From a bacterium (lineage in GTDB: Bacteria > UBP6 > JAFGXH01): 34,982 bases of DNA. Location of the stretch: assembly GCA_027064085.1 (NCBI GenBank), contig JAMOQH010000138.1, forward strand, positions 1 to 34,982, given 5' to 3'. The notes beneath the pieces were generated by a model. That model saw only the letters and a list, made by a program, of their open reading frames with translations. It ran no database searches and had not been told where the DNA came from. Positions 26,720 to 34,747 of the stretch are shown piece after piece. Positions within the stretch are counted from its first letter, which is position 1; each line of letters begins with the position of its first letter. Both the position numbers and the translations under genes were made by a program.

Positions 26720-27004
26720 ATGAAAAAGAACGATTTTATCAAAGAAGTACTAGCGAATCTACCTGAAGATTTAAAATTATCTCAAAAATCATTAAATGAA
26801 TTATTAGATATAACATTTGAAACTTTAACTGATGTTGTTGTTAAAGAAGAAAAATTTGCATATCCTGGTTTTGGAACATTTTCTTTAAAGAAAAGAGCTG
26901 CAAGAGATGGAATTAATCCTAAAAATAAAGAAAAGATTAAAATTAAGGCTTCTAAGTCTATAGGTTTTAAACCATCAACAAAATTAAAAGAAAAACTTAA
27001 CTAA
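26720..27004 (+). CDS. hup: HU/IHF family DNA-binding protein
   Basis: The 94-residue protein starts at ATG 26720, five bases after GGAGG; the in-frame TTG at 26708 is part of that site. It has the HU fold: N-terminal helices (MKKNDFIKEVLANLPEDL, SLNELLDITFETLTDVVVKE), the conserved turn FAYPGFGTFSLKKRAARDGI, the basic arm with NPKNKEKIKIKASK and the ending GFKPSTKLKEKL. The arm has the proline typical of DNA-bending members. It compacts and bends DNA in the nucleoid. It stands alone with its own promoter; a second promoter lies downstream. Confidence 0.94.
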   Translation: MKKNDFIKEVLANLPEDLKLSQKSLNELLDITFETLTDVVVKEEKFAYPGFGTFSLKKRAARDGINPKNKEKIKIKASKSIGFKPSTKLKEKLN

Positions 27005-27050
27005 AATATTAGTTTTATTAAAAAAAATCCTAAAAAAATATAATTTTTAC

Positions 27051-27078
27051 TTGCATTTACAATTTTAGTGTTTATACT
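27051..27078 (+). promoter_or_regulatory. Putative promoter for the thioredoxin-fold gene
   Basis: TTGCAT (27051-27056), 16-nt spacer, TATACT (27073-27078), 40 bases before the ATG at 27118. Confidence 0.6.
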
Positions 27079-27117
27079 GTTTTTTGTTGAATGTTTATTT
27101 ATTTAGTAGGAGATAAA

Positions 27118-28167
27118 ATGTCAAATATTCCAGAAAGATTAATCGATGACGAATCAAGAAAACACTTACAAGAGAGATTTCAAAATGAAATGAAAAATGA
27201 TGTAACAGTTGACTTATTTGTTGGTTCTGATAATGCAGATTATGTTGAATTTACTGAAAAAGTTTTAACAGAACTATCAGAAATAGATTCAAGAATAAAA
27301 GTTAATAAATTTGATATAAGTAGTGATGAAGCTAAAGCAAGAAACTTAGAAACTTCACCAAGTTTAACTATTGGGTGGGATAAAGGTTATAAAGTTGAGT
27401 ATTGGGGAGCACCTGCTGGTTATGAAACAGGTGGATTGATTGAGAGTTTATTATTTGTTTCAAATGAAGCATCAGGTTTATCACAATCTACTTTAGAGAC
27501 TTTAGATTATCTTGATAAAGAAGTTAAATTATATAGTTTCGTAACTCCAACTTGCCCTTATTGTCCACAATCTGCAGTTTTAAATCATAAACTTGCAATT
27601 GCCAAAAAAGGTTTAGTTAGATCTATTTGTGTTGAAGCAAATGAAAATATGGAACTTTCTCAAAAATTTGCTGTTTCTTCAGTTCCTCAGCAAAATATTA
27701 ATGATGATACAGAATCAACAACTGTTGGTGTTCAACCAGAATCATCATATATAGATCAGGTATTATCTTATGGTTCTACTAAGTATGAAGAACTTAAAAA
27801 AATTAAAGAAGAGAAAGAATTAAAAGCAGCTGAATTAGTAGATAATCCTGACTATCCTGTTCAATTAACTGATGCAACTTTTAATGCTGCAGTTAATAAA
27901 TACCCTTTTATTGTTGTTGATTGTTGGGCTGAGTGGTGTAGTCCTTGTAAAATGATTGCTCCGATAGTAGATGATTTATCAAAAGAAAAACAAGGTGAAA
28001 TTGTATTTGGTAAACTAGATACAGATCATAACCCTGCTATTTCAAATCAATTTGGAATCCGTTCAATACCTACTTTAATGGTATTTAAAAATGGTGAAAA
28101 AGTTGGACAAATTGTTGGTGCAAAACCAAAAGCAGCTTTATTAAAAGAGATAGAAGCGTTTAAGTAA
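27118..28167 (+). CDS. Three-domain thioredoxin-fold protein (PDO-like pair fused to thioredoxin)
   Basis: The ATG at 27118 has AGGAG six bases upstream and is preferred over a start 27 bases earlier. The 349-residue protein has three thioredoxin folds. Domain 1 (about 25-125) lacks a CxxC. Domain 2 (about 125-220) has TCPYCPQS and the cis-proline segment VSSVPQ. Together they resemble the glutaredoxin-like protein disulfide oxidoreductase (PDO/NrdH-type) layout. Domain 3 (about 245-349) is a thioredoxin with WCSPCK in place of the usual WCGPCK, and SIPTLMVFKNGEKVG. It has no signal peptide, so it should act in the cytosol. The OsmC gene follows ten bases later, suggesting a thiol-redox pair. 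Confidence 0.85.
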   Translation: MSNIPERLIDDESRKHLQERFQNEMKNDVTVDLFVGSDNADYVEFTEKVLTELSEIDSRIKVNKFDISSDEAKARNLETSPSLTIGWDKGYKVEYWGAPAGYETGGLIESLLFVSNEASGLSQSTLETLDYLDKEVKLYSFVTPTCPYCPQSAVLNHKLAIAKKGLVRSICVEANENMELSQKFAVSSVPQQNINDDTESTTVGVQPESSYIDQVLSYGSTKYEELKKIKEEKELKAAELVDNPDYPVQLTDATFNAAVNKYPFIVVDCWAEWCSPCKMIAPIVDDLSKEKQGEIVFGKLDTDHNPAISNQFGIRSIPTLMVFKNGEKVGQIVGAKPKAALLKEIEAFK

Positions 28168-28176
28168 GGGGTAATT

Positions 28177-28608
28177 ATGGCTGGAAAAAATATTAAAGTG
28201 GATGTTATTCTTGGACAAGGGATGTCATTAATGGGAAAGGCTGATTCTAATCACTGGGTTGCTATGGACGGACCAGCTGATTTCGGTGGTAGTAGTGCAG
28301 GAACAAGGCCTATAGAATTATTTTTAATGGGAGTTGTGGGTTGTACAAGTATGGATGTTATTTCTATTTTACAAAAGAAAAGAGTTCCATATACTGATTT
28401 TAAAGCTCAAGCAACAACTGAAAGAGAAGATAAGCATCCCAAAGTATTTAAATCAGTAAATATTCATTTTCAAATATTTGGAAATGGTATTAAAGAAAAG
28501 GATGTTGCAAGAGCGATTGAATTGTCATCTGAAAAATACTGTGCTGCTTCTGCAATGCTTAAAAAGTCACTTCCTGTTACAACTTCTTACGAGATAATAG
28601 AATCTTAA
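28177..28608 (+). CDS. OsmC family peroxide-detoxifying protein
   Basis: The 143-residue protein matches the OsmC/Ohr superfamily: GTRPIELFLMGVVGCTSMDVISIL with the first cysteine, and SSEKYCAASAMLKKSLPVTTSYEI with the second. These two cysteines reduce organic peroxides in Ohr and OsmC proteins. The pattern is closer to the YhfA-type subgroup than to Ohr. It directly follows the thioredoxin-fold gene (ten-base gap, AAGGGG site), which could supply reducing power. Its stop codon overlaps the stop of the convergent DUF5682-like gene. Confidence 0.9.
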   Translation: MAGKNIKVDVILGQGMSLMGKADSNHWVAMDGPADFGGSSAGTRPIELFLMGVVGCTSMDVISILQKKRVPYTDFKAQATTEREDKHPKVFKSVNIHFQIFGNGIKEKDVARAIELSSEKYCAASAMLKKSLPVTTSYEIIES

Positions 28609-31076
28609 ATTTTAATTAATTTACTTTTTTTAATAAACTTTAAAACTAATTTATCTAATTTTCTACCTATAATTTCGTCTTTAGCTGAGATGTTTTTATT
28701 TATATTATCTATGAAGTCATCTTCTATGTTAAGTATAGATGCTATATTTTTTGCAATTTTGCCTTGCTCTGTTGGAGAGAAAAAAGTAAAAACTTGCTTT
28801 AAATTTGGAATTATCTCTAAAAATTCATCTTCAGTAATTGTTGTAAAAAATTTATTTAATTCTTTGATAAATTCATTGTTGAGTATAAAAATTTCTCTTG
28901 ATACTAAAAATATTCCTTTTAAATATTTTGCAATGTTTTCTCCATTATTTACTCCATTAACAATCTGAATAAAATAAATTAGTATATCCTCCTCTGTAAA
29001 TAGCTTAGAATTATATAATATTCCATCTATAGATCCTAAGACTTGTATATTATCAAAAAGCTTTATTTTTAATGATGTTATAAGTTCTAAAAATTCTTCT
29101 AAAAATTCATTATTATCTACAATAATAGAATAAATGGTTTTTAAATCGCTAGAAAATTGATTTTCTTCTTCTGTGGCTAGCGTATCAATGAAATATAATA
29201 ATTTAATAATTTTATTAAAGGTATTTTCATATATTTCGTTAAATTTATGGTTGTTTTTGTTGTTTTCTACTTTCATAAAATTATGTAAAGATACAAAGCC
29301 TGTGGTTAAAGATGATAACAACATATCATTTTCTAGAATATTTTTTAATTCGATAAATTTTTCATTATGATTTAATTTTATTTCAAGTTTTAGCATATTA
29401 ATATATAAAGAAACTGCAGTTTTAAATAATCTTGTTTCTCTCCATAATTTTTCGAATTTATTTAAAATGGCTTCGTCTATTGTTGCTCCATATAAAGAAG
29501 CTTCTACTAGAGATTCATAAGTATTTACTTTAAGTGAATATTCCCATAATTCTGCTAAATAAGTATTGTTATCATTTAAAAAATTTCCTTTTCCTTCTGT
29601 TGAGGAATATACTTGTTCGTTGTTGCTATAGTTACCTAGTTGTTTATAATTTTTAACAATTAGATTAGCAAAATATATATTTAAAAACACAAGTTTATGC
29701 AAAAAGATAGATTTTTTCTTTTGTGAATCTGTTTTAGTAGGGTAAATGTCAATTCTTTTAATTTCATGGCTCTCTTCAAGCCTATTTTTTTGGAGATTAT
29801 CATGAAAATTCATTAAAATAGGGCTATCTTCTTTTGTATATGGATAATAACCTCTTTTTTGCCCCGTTAAAACCTTATTTAAAGAAATCATAATATGTTG
29901 AATATTGTCATCACCTTTTGCATAAGAAGTAATAATACTATCTATCATTTCTTTAGTTGTAACTGATTTTTTATTTCTTAAATATTTCAGTTCATTCATT
30001 ACTCTAATCGCTTCCATTTTATTTACAATTGTACCACTCTCTCCACCTTTTTTTAATTCTTTATGTAATTTATGCAAAAAACTAATTATCGTTTCTTCAT
30101 AAGGGGAGTTAAAATCACTGTTTTCTTTATTAAAATTTAATAATTTTTTTAATAGTTCGTTATGATATGTAGGAAATATAATTCCTGATTTATAGCCACT
30201 TCTTTCATCAATTCTATCATAAGAATATGGAATAATATAGTTATCAATAGTGCCTTTATCTTTTAACTTAAATTGAAGTTCTTTATGGTCTTGAATAAGT
30301 TTAATTAAAGATGGAGTATGAAAACCTCCAGTAACAACGAGTATTTTGTTATAATTTTTTGAATGTTCAATTATTTTAGAAACCATATAAATTTCTCTAG
30401 CAATATTTCCTTCATTTATCAGAGTTTCAATATCATATGTTTTTCTGGAATAGTAGCAAAATGAATAAAAGTCACTAATAAATTTATTTGGAGTTTTATC
30501 ATGATATGCAGTTTCAAAATAGTTTTCCCATAACTCATTAAAATTTTTAAGTCCTAGTTTTTGGGTAAGTAAATTAATATATTTAGAGTAAGCAATATAA
30601 TTATCATTAACGATTTTTTCATAATTTGTATAGTATTTTTTAAGGTTAATATAATGCAAATCAATAAATTCTGTTCTAATATTATTTTTAAGTCCTTCTT
30701 TCATTGCAATGTATTCAGGAGAAAATTCTGCAAATGGATAATAAACAGCATCCCTAATAATTTCCTTTTTCTTTTTGCCTGTTCCTTCGTCTTCATATTC
30801 AATTTCTTCATTTGAGATACTGTAAAAAGCAAGTGGCATCTTTACATTTTTAGTAAATAATTTTTCTTTAATACTATTGATATTAGAAGGTCCTTCTATT
30901 AAAATTATCTCTGGGGAATATTCTTTTATGAGTTTTGATAATTGAAATGATACAATAGGGCTATGATGTTTAACTGGAAAATATACGATTTTATCTTTTT
31001 TTAGATTTGGGATATAATTTTCATTTAAATTTGATATTGAATTTAGTATTTTTTTATTGTTTAGTATTTTCTCCAT
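28605..31076 (-). CDS. DUF5682-like protein (ChaN/EreA/TraB-type fold)
   Basis: The 823-residue protein has, near the N-terminus, YFPVKHHSPIVSFQLSKLI (His37, His38) and PEIILIEGPSNIN, then YPFAEFSPEYIAMKEGLK, RTEFIDLHY and ILVVTGGFHTPSLIKL (His253). This arrangement matches my recollection of DUF5682 proteins, whose N-terminal part belongs with the ChaN/EreA/TraB group of putative hydrolases. The remaining 500 residues are helical and Lys/Asn/Glu-rich. In other genomes DUF5682 genes usually sit with MoxR ATPase, VWA and SWIM-type genes; none is present here. No signal peptide. A weak AAGGA site precedes the ATG. Confidence 0.75.
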   Translation of the reverse strand: MEKILNNKKILNSISNLNENYIPNLKKDKIVYFPVKHHSPIVSFQLSKLIKEYSPEIILIEGPSNINSIKEKLFTKNVKMPLAFYSISNEEIEYEDEGTGKKKKEIIRDAVYYPFAEFSPEYIAMKEGLKNNIRTEFIDLHYINLKKYYTNYEKIVNDNYIAYSKYINLLTQKLGLKNFNELWENYFETAYHDKTPNKFISDFYSFCYYSRKTYDIETLINEGNIAREIYMVSKIIEHSKNYNKILVVTGGFHTPSLIKLIQDHKELQFKLKDKGTIDNYIIPYSYDRIDERSGYKSGIIFPTYHNELLKKLLNFNKENSDFNSPYEETIISFLHKLHKELKKGGESGTIVNKMEAIRVMNELKYLRNKKSVTTKEMIDSIITSYAKGDDNIQHIMISLNKVLTGQKRGYYPYTKEDSPILMNFHDNLQKNRLEESHEIKRIDIYPTKTDSQKKKSIFLHKLVFLNIYFANLIVKNYKQLGNYSNNEQVYSSTEGKGNFLNDNNTYLAELWEYSLKVNTYESLVEASLYGATIDEAILNKFEKLWRETRLFKTAVSLYINMLKLEIKLNHNEKFIELKNILENDMLLSSLTTGFVSLHNFMKVENNKNNHKFNEIYENTFNKIIKLLYFIDTLATEEENQFSSDLKTIYSIIVDNNEFLEEFLELITSLKIKLFDNIQVLGSIDGILYNSKLFTEEDILIYFIQIVNGVNNGENIAKYLKGIFLVSREIFILNNEFIKELNKFFTTITEDEFLEIIPNLKQVFTFFSPTEQGKIAKNIASILNIEDDFIDNINKNISAKDEIIGRKLDKLVLKFIKKSKLIKI

Positions 31077-31117
31077 TTTATTCCTTTTTATTGAAAATAA
31101 ACTTATACAATTCTTAT

Positions 31118-31144
31118 ATTATACAGAAAATATTGCTATTACAA
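31118..31144 (-). promoter_or_regulatory. Putative promoter for the DUF5682-like gene
   Basis: On the minus strand TTGTAA (31144-31139), a 15-nt spacer and an exact TATAAT (31123-31118) precede the ATG at 31076. The spacer is short, so this rests mainly on the -10. Confidence 0.5.
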
Positions 31145-31199
31145 GTTTATTTTTATAAAAATATGATTAGATTTTATTAGCTAGTTTTGATTTTAGTTT

Positions 31200-32870
31200 T
31201 TATTTTACACCAAAACTAACACATGCTCCATTGATACCTGCAGGATAATCTGCTTTAAAGGTGTGTATATCCATACAAGTTGCATTGCTATCATTTACAC
31301 ATGAGTTTGTTGATGTTGGGTCACATAATTCCATACATTTACCTTCAAAGCAGTTTAAACCTTGTTGGCATAATTTACTTGGAATAATATCGGCTTCTGG
31401 GGTATTATCATCTTGAGGATTTACACAGCCTGTTTGTCCATATCCAATAGTACCTGCAGGAATACACATTAATTTAGAAGTAATACTTCTAGTACACTTA
31501 TCTATCCCTTCACAACTATTTGCATCAGCTGTGTCGCACATATCTACAAAACACATCCCCGCACCACTTCCATCTCCAACACAAATAGGATCTGTTCCTT
31601 CATTACATGATGGATTATCTTTAATGCCTTCTGTAGTATTACAGAAATAAGGTAAATCCATACATAAACCAATATCTGTATTGTGAACGGCTCCATCTAT
31701 ATCTTTTAACGCTAAGCAACGCCCTTGATTACAAGTGTCATTTTGAAGGTCAGGGTCACATAGTTCTTGACAGTTCATGCTTCCTTCATCTCCAACACAA
31801 AATAATCCTTCTTCACAGGCATCGAGTTCATTTGTTTCAAAATTATTATCACATTCATTGCCTAAAGTTTGGTTTCCCTGAGCTTTACAAACTCTAGCAT
31901 TAATCATCATTTCACATTTAAAATGTTCCGGGCAGTTGTCTTCGCCATTTGCACATTCAGAGTCTGATTTAATACATATACCAGTATTTTGAGCATAATC
32001 ATTTAAGTAAGGAGCACAAACTCCATCTGTTCCACATGAATCATTAACATTCATATCACAAAATGCTCTACATTTAAATAAATGATTATTGAAAGAATCT
32101 ATACATATTGTTCCTGATACACATTCATTAGTTGCAGGGTTACATGATTCACCTTCTTGCAATGCTCCATCATTTTCTGTAATACATAAACCATTTTTAC
32201 ATAGTAGTATAGGTTCACCTGTTATTACAGGGCATGCTCCAGATGGATTATTAGCAGAACATTCATTATCAAGATAGCAAGTACCACCTGAACAACTATA
32301 ACCATGGTCACATGTAATATTGTTGCAGTCTTTATCTTCAATACATAATTTTACTTCACTTGAATAAAAATATCCATCTTTACATTCACATTCCCCTGCA
32401 TTACAAACTTCATTTGTACTGCAGTTAATATTGGCACAAGGATCTACAATACAGTTGCTTCCATCAGGCATAAAACCAGCATCACATTTACATTCACCTG
32501 TAGTCTTTTCACAAGTTGCATGATCTTGACATGTTACATCTTTACATTTGTCTTCATCTTCAGCGATACAAGTATAGCCATCAGCTATAAAACCGGTGTT
32601 ACATTTGCATTCACCTGTAGTCTTTTCACAAGTTGCATGATCTTGACATGTTTTATCTTTACACTTATCTTCTGATTCAGAAATACATTTATCACCATCT
32701 TTTATGAATCCAGTATCACATTTACATTCACCTGTTTCTTCTTGACATGTTGAATTCTTCGTACATGATTTCTCTTTACATTTATTATCTTTTTGACTTG
32801 AAACACTGTCTCCACCACAAGAAAACATAAATAGTCCCGTTATTAAAAATAAAATAGGTAAAATCCTCAT
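31200..32870 (-). CDS. EGF-repeat, cysteine-rich lipoprotein
   Basis: The 556-residue protein begins MRILPILFLITGLFMFSC, with lipidated Cys18. Three EGF-like modules follow with a 39-residue period, C31-I63, C70-I102 and C109-I141, each with six cysteines in the order CxxxxC, CxxxTGECxC, DGxxC. A shorter related module (NCSTNEVCNAGECECKDGY) comes next. The rest has wider-spaced cysteine modules with acidic linkers (CNPATNECVSGTIC, CDPDLQNDTCNQGRCL, CDPTSTNSCVNDSNATC). This suggests an exposed surface lipoprotein held by disulfides, possibly for adhesion; ligand unknown. It is a likely functional relative of the lipoproteins at 1-236 and 20671-22377. Confidence 0.87.
   Translation of the reverse strand: MRILPILFLITGLFMFSCGGDSVSSQKDNKCKEKSCTKNSTCQEETGECKCDTGFIKDGDKCISESEDKCKDKTCQDHATCEKTTGECKCNTGFIADGYTCIAEDEDKCKDVTCQDHATCEKTTGECKCDAGFMPDGSNCIVDPCANINCSTNEVCNAGECECKDGYFYSSEVKLCIEDKDCNNITCDHGYSCSGGTCYLDNECSANNPSGACPVITGEPILLCKNGLCITENDGALQEGESCNPATNECVSGTICIDSFNNHLFKCRAFCDMNVNDSCGTDGVCAPYLNDYAQNTGICIKSDSECANGEDNCPEHFKCEMMINARVCKAQGNQTLGNECDNNFETNELDACEEGLFCVGDEGSMNCQELCDPDLQNDTCNQGRCLALKDIDGAVHNTDIGLCMDLPYFCNTTEGIKDNPSCNEGTDPICVGDGSGAGMCFVDMCDTADANSCEGIDKCTRSITSKLMCIPAGTIGYGQTGCVNPQDDNTPEADIIPSKLCQQGLNCFEGKCMELCDPTSTNSCVNDSNATCMDIHTFKADYPAGINGACVSFGVK
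32491..32652 (-). repeat. 117-bp tandem duplication within the EGF modules
   Basis: A 45-base stretch starting CATTCACCTGTAGTC at 32491 recurs identically at 32608, exactly 117 bases (39 codons) away. It covers the Cys-rich core of EGF modules 2 and 3 and shows a recent module duplication. Confidence 0.85.
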
Positions 32871-32931
32871 AACTCCTCCGAAATAATTATTAGACTCAAG
32901 TATTTTAACAGATTTTGTTTTTTTTTCAAAA

Positions 32932-32953
32932 TTTATATGTGATTTATATGTGA
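32932..32953. repeat. Short 11-nt direct repeat
   Basis: ATTTATATGTG occurs twice in direct succession just beyond the 3' end of the TlpA-like gene. No role is evident. Confidence 0.6.
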
Positions 32954-32958
32954 TTTAG

Positions 32959-33543
32959 TTATTTTTTATTTATTTCTACTCTAACATGTTTTCTGATTTC
33001 GTCTAGAGAATGAACTCCAACAAATTTATGTTTAACTATACCATCTCTACCTATTAAAAATAAAGAAGGAAACCCTCTTACTCCATAGGAATTTTCAATT
33101 TTTCTTGTTCCAAGTAGCATTGGATAATTTACACCCATTTTACCCGCAAAATCATCTATTGCTGCAGGCCCTGGAGAGTTACCTGAAGAGTGAATACCAA
33201 TAAGTACAACACCTTCTTTCGAACATTTATTTACAAAAGATGATAATACAGGAATCATTCTTCTACAAGGAGGACACCATGTCCCCCAAAAGTCTACTAA
33301 AACAACCTTACCTTTATAATCAGATAATTTAACTGTATCACCAGTAGTATTTTTTAAGGCAAACTCTGGTGCTTTGAATTCCTTAAAGCTATTTGTTCTT
33401 TTAACAGGCTTTTTAACAGTTTTCTTTTTAACAATTTCTTTTTTAACTGTTGTTGCATTTTCTTTAATATTTTTAGTGTTTTTTTTACTATCACATGAAA
33501 TAAGTGATATTAGAATTATTAATATTGCACTGTACTTTAACAT
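32959..33543 (-). CDS. TlpA/ResA-type thioredoxin lipoprotein
   Basis: The ATG at 33543 has AGGAGG four bases upstream and is chosen over one 17 codons earlier. The 194-residue protein starts MLKYSAILIILISLISC with Cys17 and the next residue Asp, which in E. coli-type sorting favours the inner membrane. A Lys-rich linker leads to a thioredoxin domain: FKAPEFALKNTTGDTVKLSD, GKVVLVDFWGTWCPPCRRMI with the redox motif CPPC, and the cis-proline segment GFPSLFLIGRDG. It would reduce or handle disulfides in the periplasm, fitting a genome rich in cysteine-heavy exported proteins. It lies 88 bases before the EGF-repeat lipoprotein on the same strand. Confidence 0.9.
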   Translation of the reverse strand: MLKYSAILIILISLISCDSKKNTKNIKENATTVKKEIVKKKTVKKPVKRTNSFKEFKAPEFALKNTTGDTVKLSDYKGKVVLVDFWGTWCPPCRRMIPVLSSFVNKCSKEGVVLIGIHSSGNSPGPAAIDDFAGKMGVNYPMLLGTRKIENSYGVRGFPSLFLIGRDGIVKHKFVGVHSLDEIRKHVRVEINKK

Positions 33544-33613
33544 TAGTCCTCCTAAACAATAAGATAAGATAGCATATATATAAAAAATTATCAATATAAG
33601 ATGAATTTAAATT

Positions 33614-33642
33614 TTGATTAATTTTTAAAAATGCTATATTAT
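33614..33642 (+). promoter_or_regulatory. Putative promoter for the gene at 33669
   Basis: TTGATT (33614-33619), 17-nt spacer, TATTAT (33637-33642). In so AT-rich a region chance matches are likely. Confidence 0.4.
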
Positions 33643-33668
33643 ATTAATAGATGCTTTTGGGTGTAGTG

Positions 33669-34031
33669 ATGAACTATAAAGTAGAGTCTAATTTTAATTT
33701 TAATGATGCTGATAGTCTATTAGTTCTGAGAATTAATAAATGGGCTCAAAAATATAATTTTAAATTATTAGAAAACATTAAGGATAATAAGTTTATTTAT
33801 AAAAGGGGTAGTCATTTTAGAGCTTCTTGCTCTTTTGATGTTAGGTATGTTCCAACCATTGTTACAATAGAGTATTTAGAAAATAAAATTAATGTGAGTT
33901 TTTGGGTAAAAAGCCATTTTTATCATGCTATGCCAACTGATAACTCTAGAATTGATGAGCAATTGGAACTATTAATTGCTTATTTAAAAGGTTCATTTGA
34001 CGAAAATTTGGATTATGTTGTTAAAATATAG
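33669..34031 (+). CDS. Small protein of unknown function
   Basis: A 120-residue cytosolic protein (MNYKVESNFNFNDADSLL) with no recognised motif. The start at 33669 has GGGTG five bases upstream; an ATG at 33651 would lie almost at the predicted transcript start. The sequence alternates beta-type (FIYKRGSHF, VPTIVTIEYLENKINVSFWV) and helical segments (RIDEQLELLIAYL), suggesting a small alpha/beta fold. Only 31 bases separate it from the next gene, so the two are likely co-transcribed. Confidence 0.65.
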   Translation: MNYKVESNFNFNDADSLLVLRINKWAQKYNFKLLENIKDNKFIYKRGSHFRASCSFDVRYVPTIVTIEYLENKINVSFWVKSHFYHAMPTDNSRIDEQLELLIAYLKGSFDENLDYVVKI

Positions 34032-34062
34032 TATATAAGTATATTATATAAGAGGGTTTAAC

Positions 34063-34482
34063 ATGAAGGAAAGGAAAGTAATTTTTTTAAAATATTCTTT
34101 ATTAGAAGAGCTAGAATCGACTAATAAGGGTAATGTTTCTGCAGAACAAATTTTAACATTAATAAATAAAAAAAAATATAAACTTGAAGAAGCTGTTATT
34201 TTTAAGGAAAAATTAGATGGAGTTTCTAATAAAAATTTAGTTGGAACAATAATAACAATTTCTGAAGTGGAAACTCTAGGTTATGATTTATATATGGATA
34301 CGGTTATCGTTGGAGAATCTGCTTATAGGGTAGAAGAAGGATTCAAAGGGACTTTAATTGATGATTCTTCTATTTCAAAAGTAAAAAAGGAAAAATCTTT
34401 ACCTGAAAAGAATGAATTTGCTAAAAATGAGAAAACAAATGAGCAGTTACTTGCTGATTTAATGCTAGGTAATATATTCTGA
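34063..34482 (+). CDS. Small protein of unknown function
   Basis: A 139-residue soluble protein. The N-terminal part is helical (SLLEELESTN, SAEQILTLINKKKYKLEEA), the middle has beta strands (LVGTIITISEV, LYMDTVIVGESAYRVEE), and the C-terminus is Lys/Glu-rich with a helix ending LLADLMLGNIF. No family is recognised. It lies 31 bases after the gene at 33669 and ends one base from the convergent ferredoxin-like gene. Confidence 0.65.
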   Translation: MKERKVIFLKYSLLEELESTNKGNVSAEQILTLINKKKYKLEEAVIFKEKLDGVSNKNLVGTIITISEVETLGYDLYMDTVIVGESAYRVEEGFKGTLIDDSSISKVKKEKSLPEKNEFAKNEKTNEQLLADLMLGNIF

Positions 34483-34483
34483 T

Positions 34484-34729
34484 TTAATTTTTAGATAAGA
34501 TTTTTGGTAAGGCAACAATTCTTATTGAAGAATATATTTCCGTTTGACATGCTAAAACTTCTCTTGTAGAGTAGGCTCCAGTGTTCATTACCATAGAATA
34601 ACATTTTTTACACTGACCCTTTTTACAGAAATGTGATTGTTCTATATTTTTATTTATACTAAAAATAAAATCTAAGAGATTTTTACCATTTTTTACATTA
34701 TACACAGAATTTTTGTATTGGATTTGCAT
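34484..34729 (-). CDS. Small 2Fe-2S ferredoxin-like protein
   Basis: The 81-residue protein has a plant-type ferredoxin pattern: CKKGQCKKC, matching the C-x4-C-x2-C loop, and a fourth cysteine in VLACQTEI. The N-terminal MQIQYKNSVYNVKNGKNLLD fits the opening beta hairpin. Size is at the small end of the family. It is the gene directly downstream of secE on the same strand (18-base gap), where nusG is usual. Electron transfer is likely; the partner is unknown. Confidence 0.75.
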   Translation of the reverse strand: MQIQYKNSVYNVKNGKNLLDFIFSINKNIEQSHFCKKGQCKKCYSMVMNTGAYSTREVLACQTEIYSSIRIVALPKILSKN

Positions 34730-34747
34730 TAAATATTGAATAGATGT

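Noticed and set aside
26575-26766. 63-codon frame upstream of HU
   Set aside because: It spans the HU promoter and overlaps the HU start out of frame; no ribosome site.
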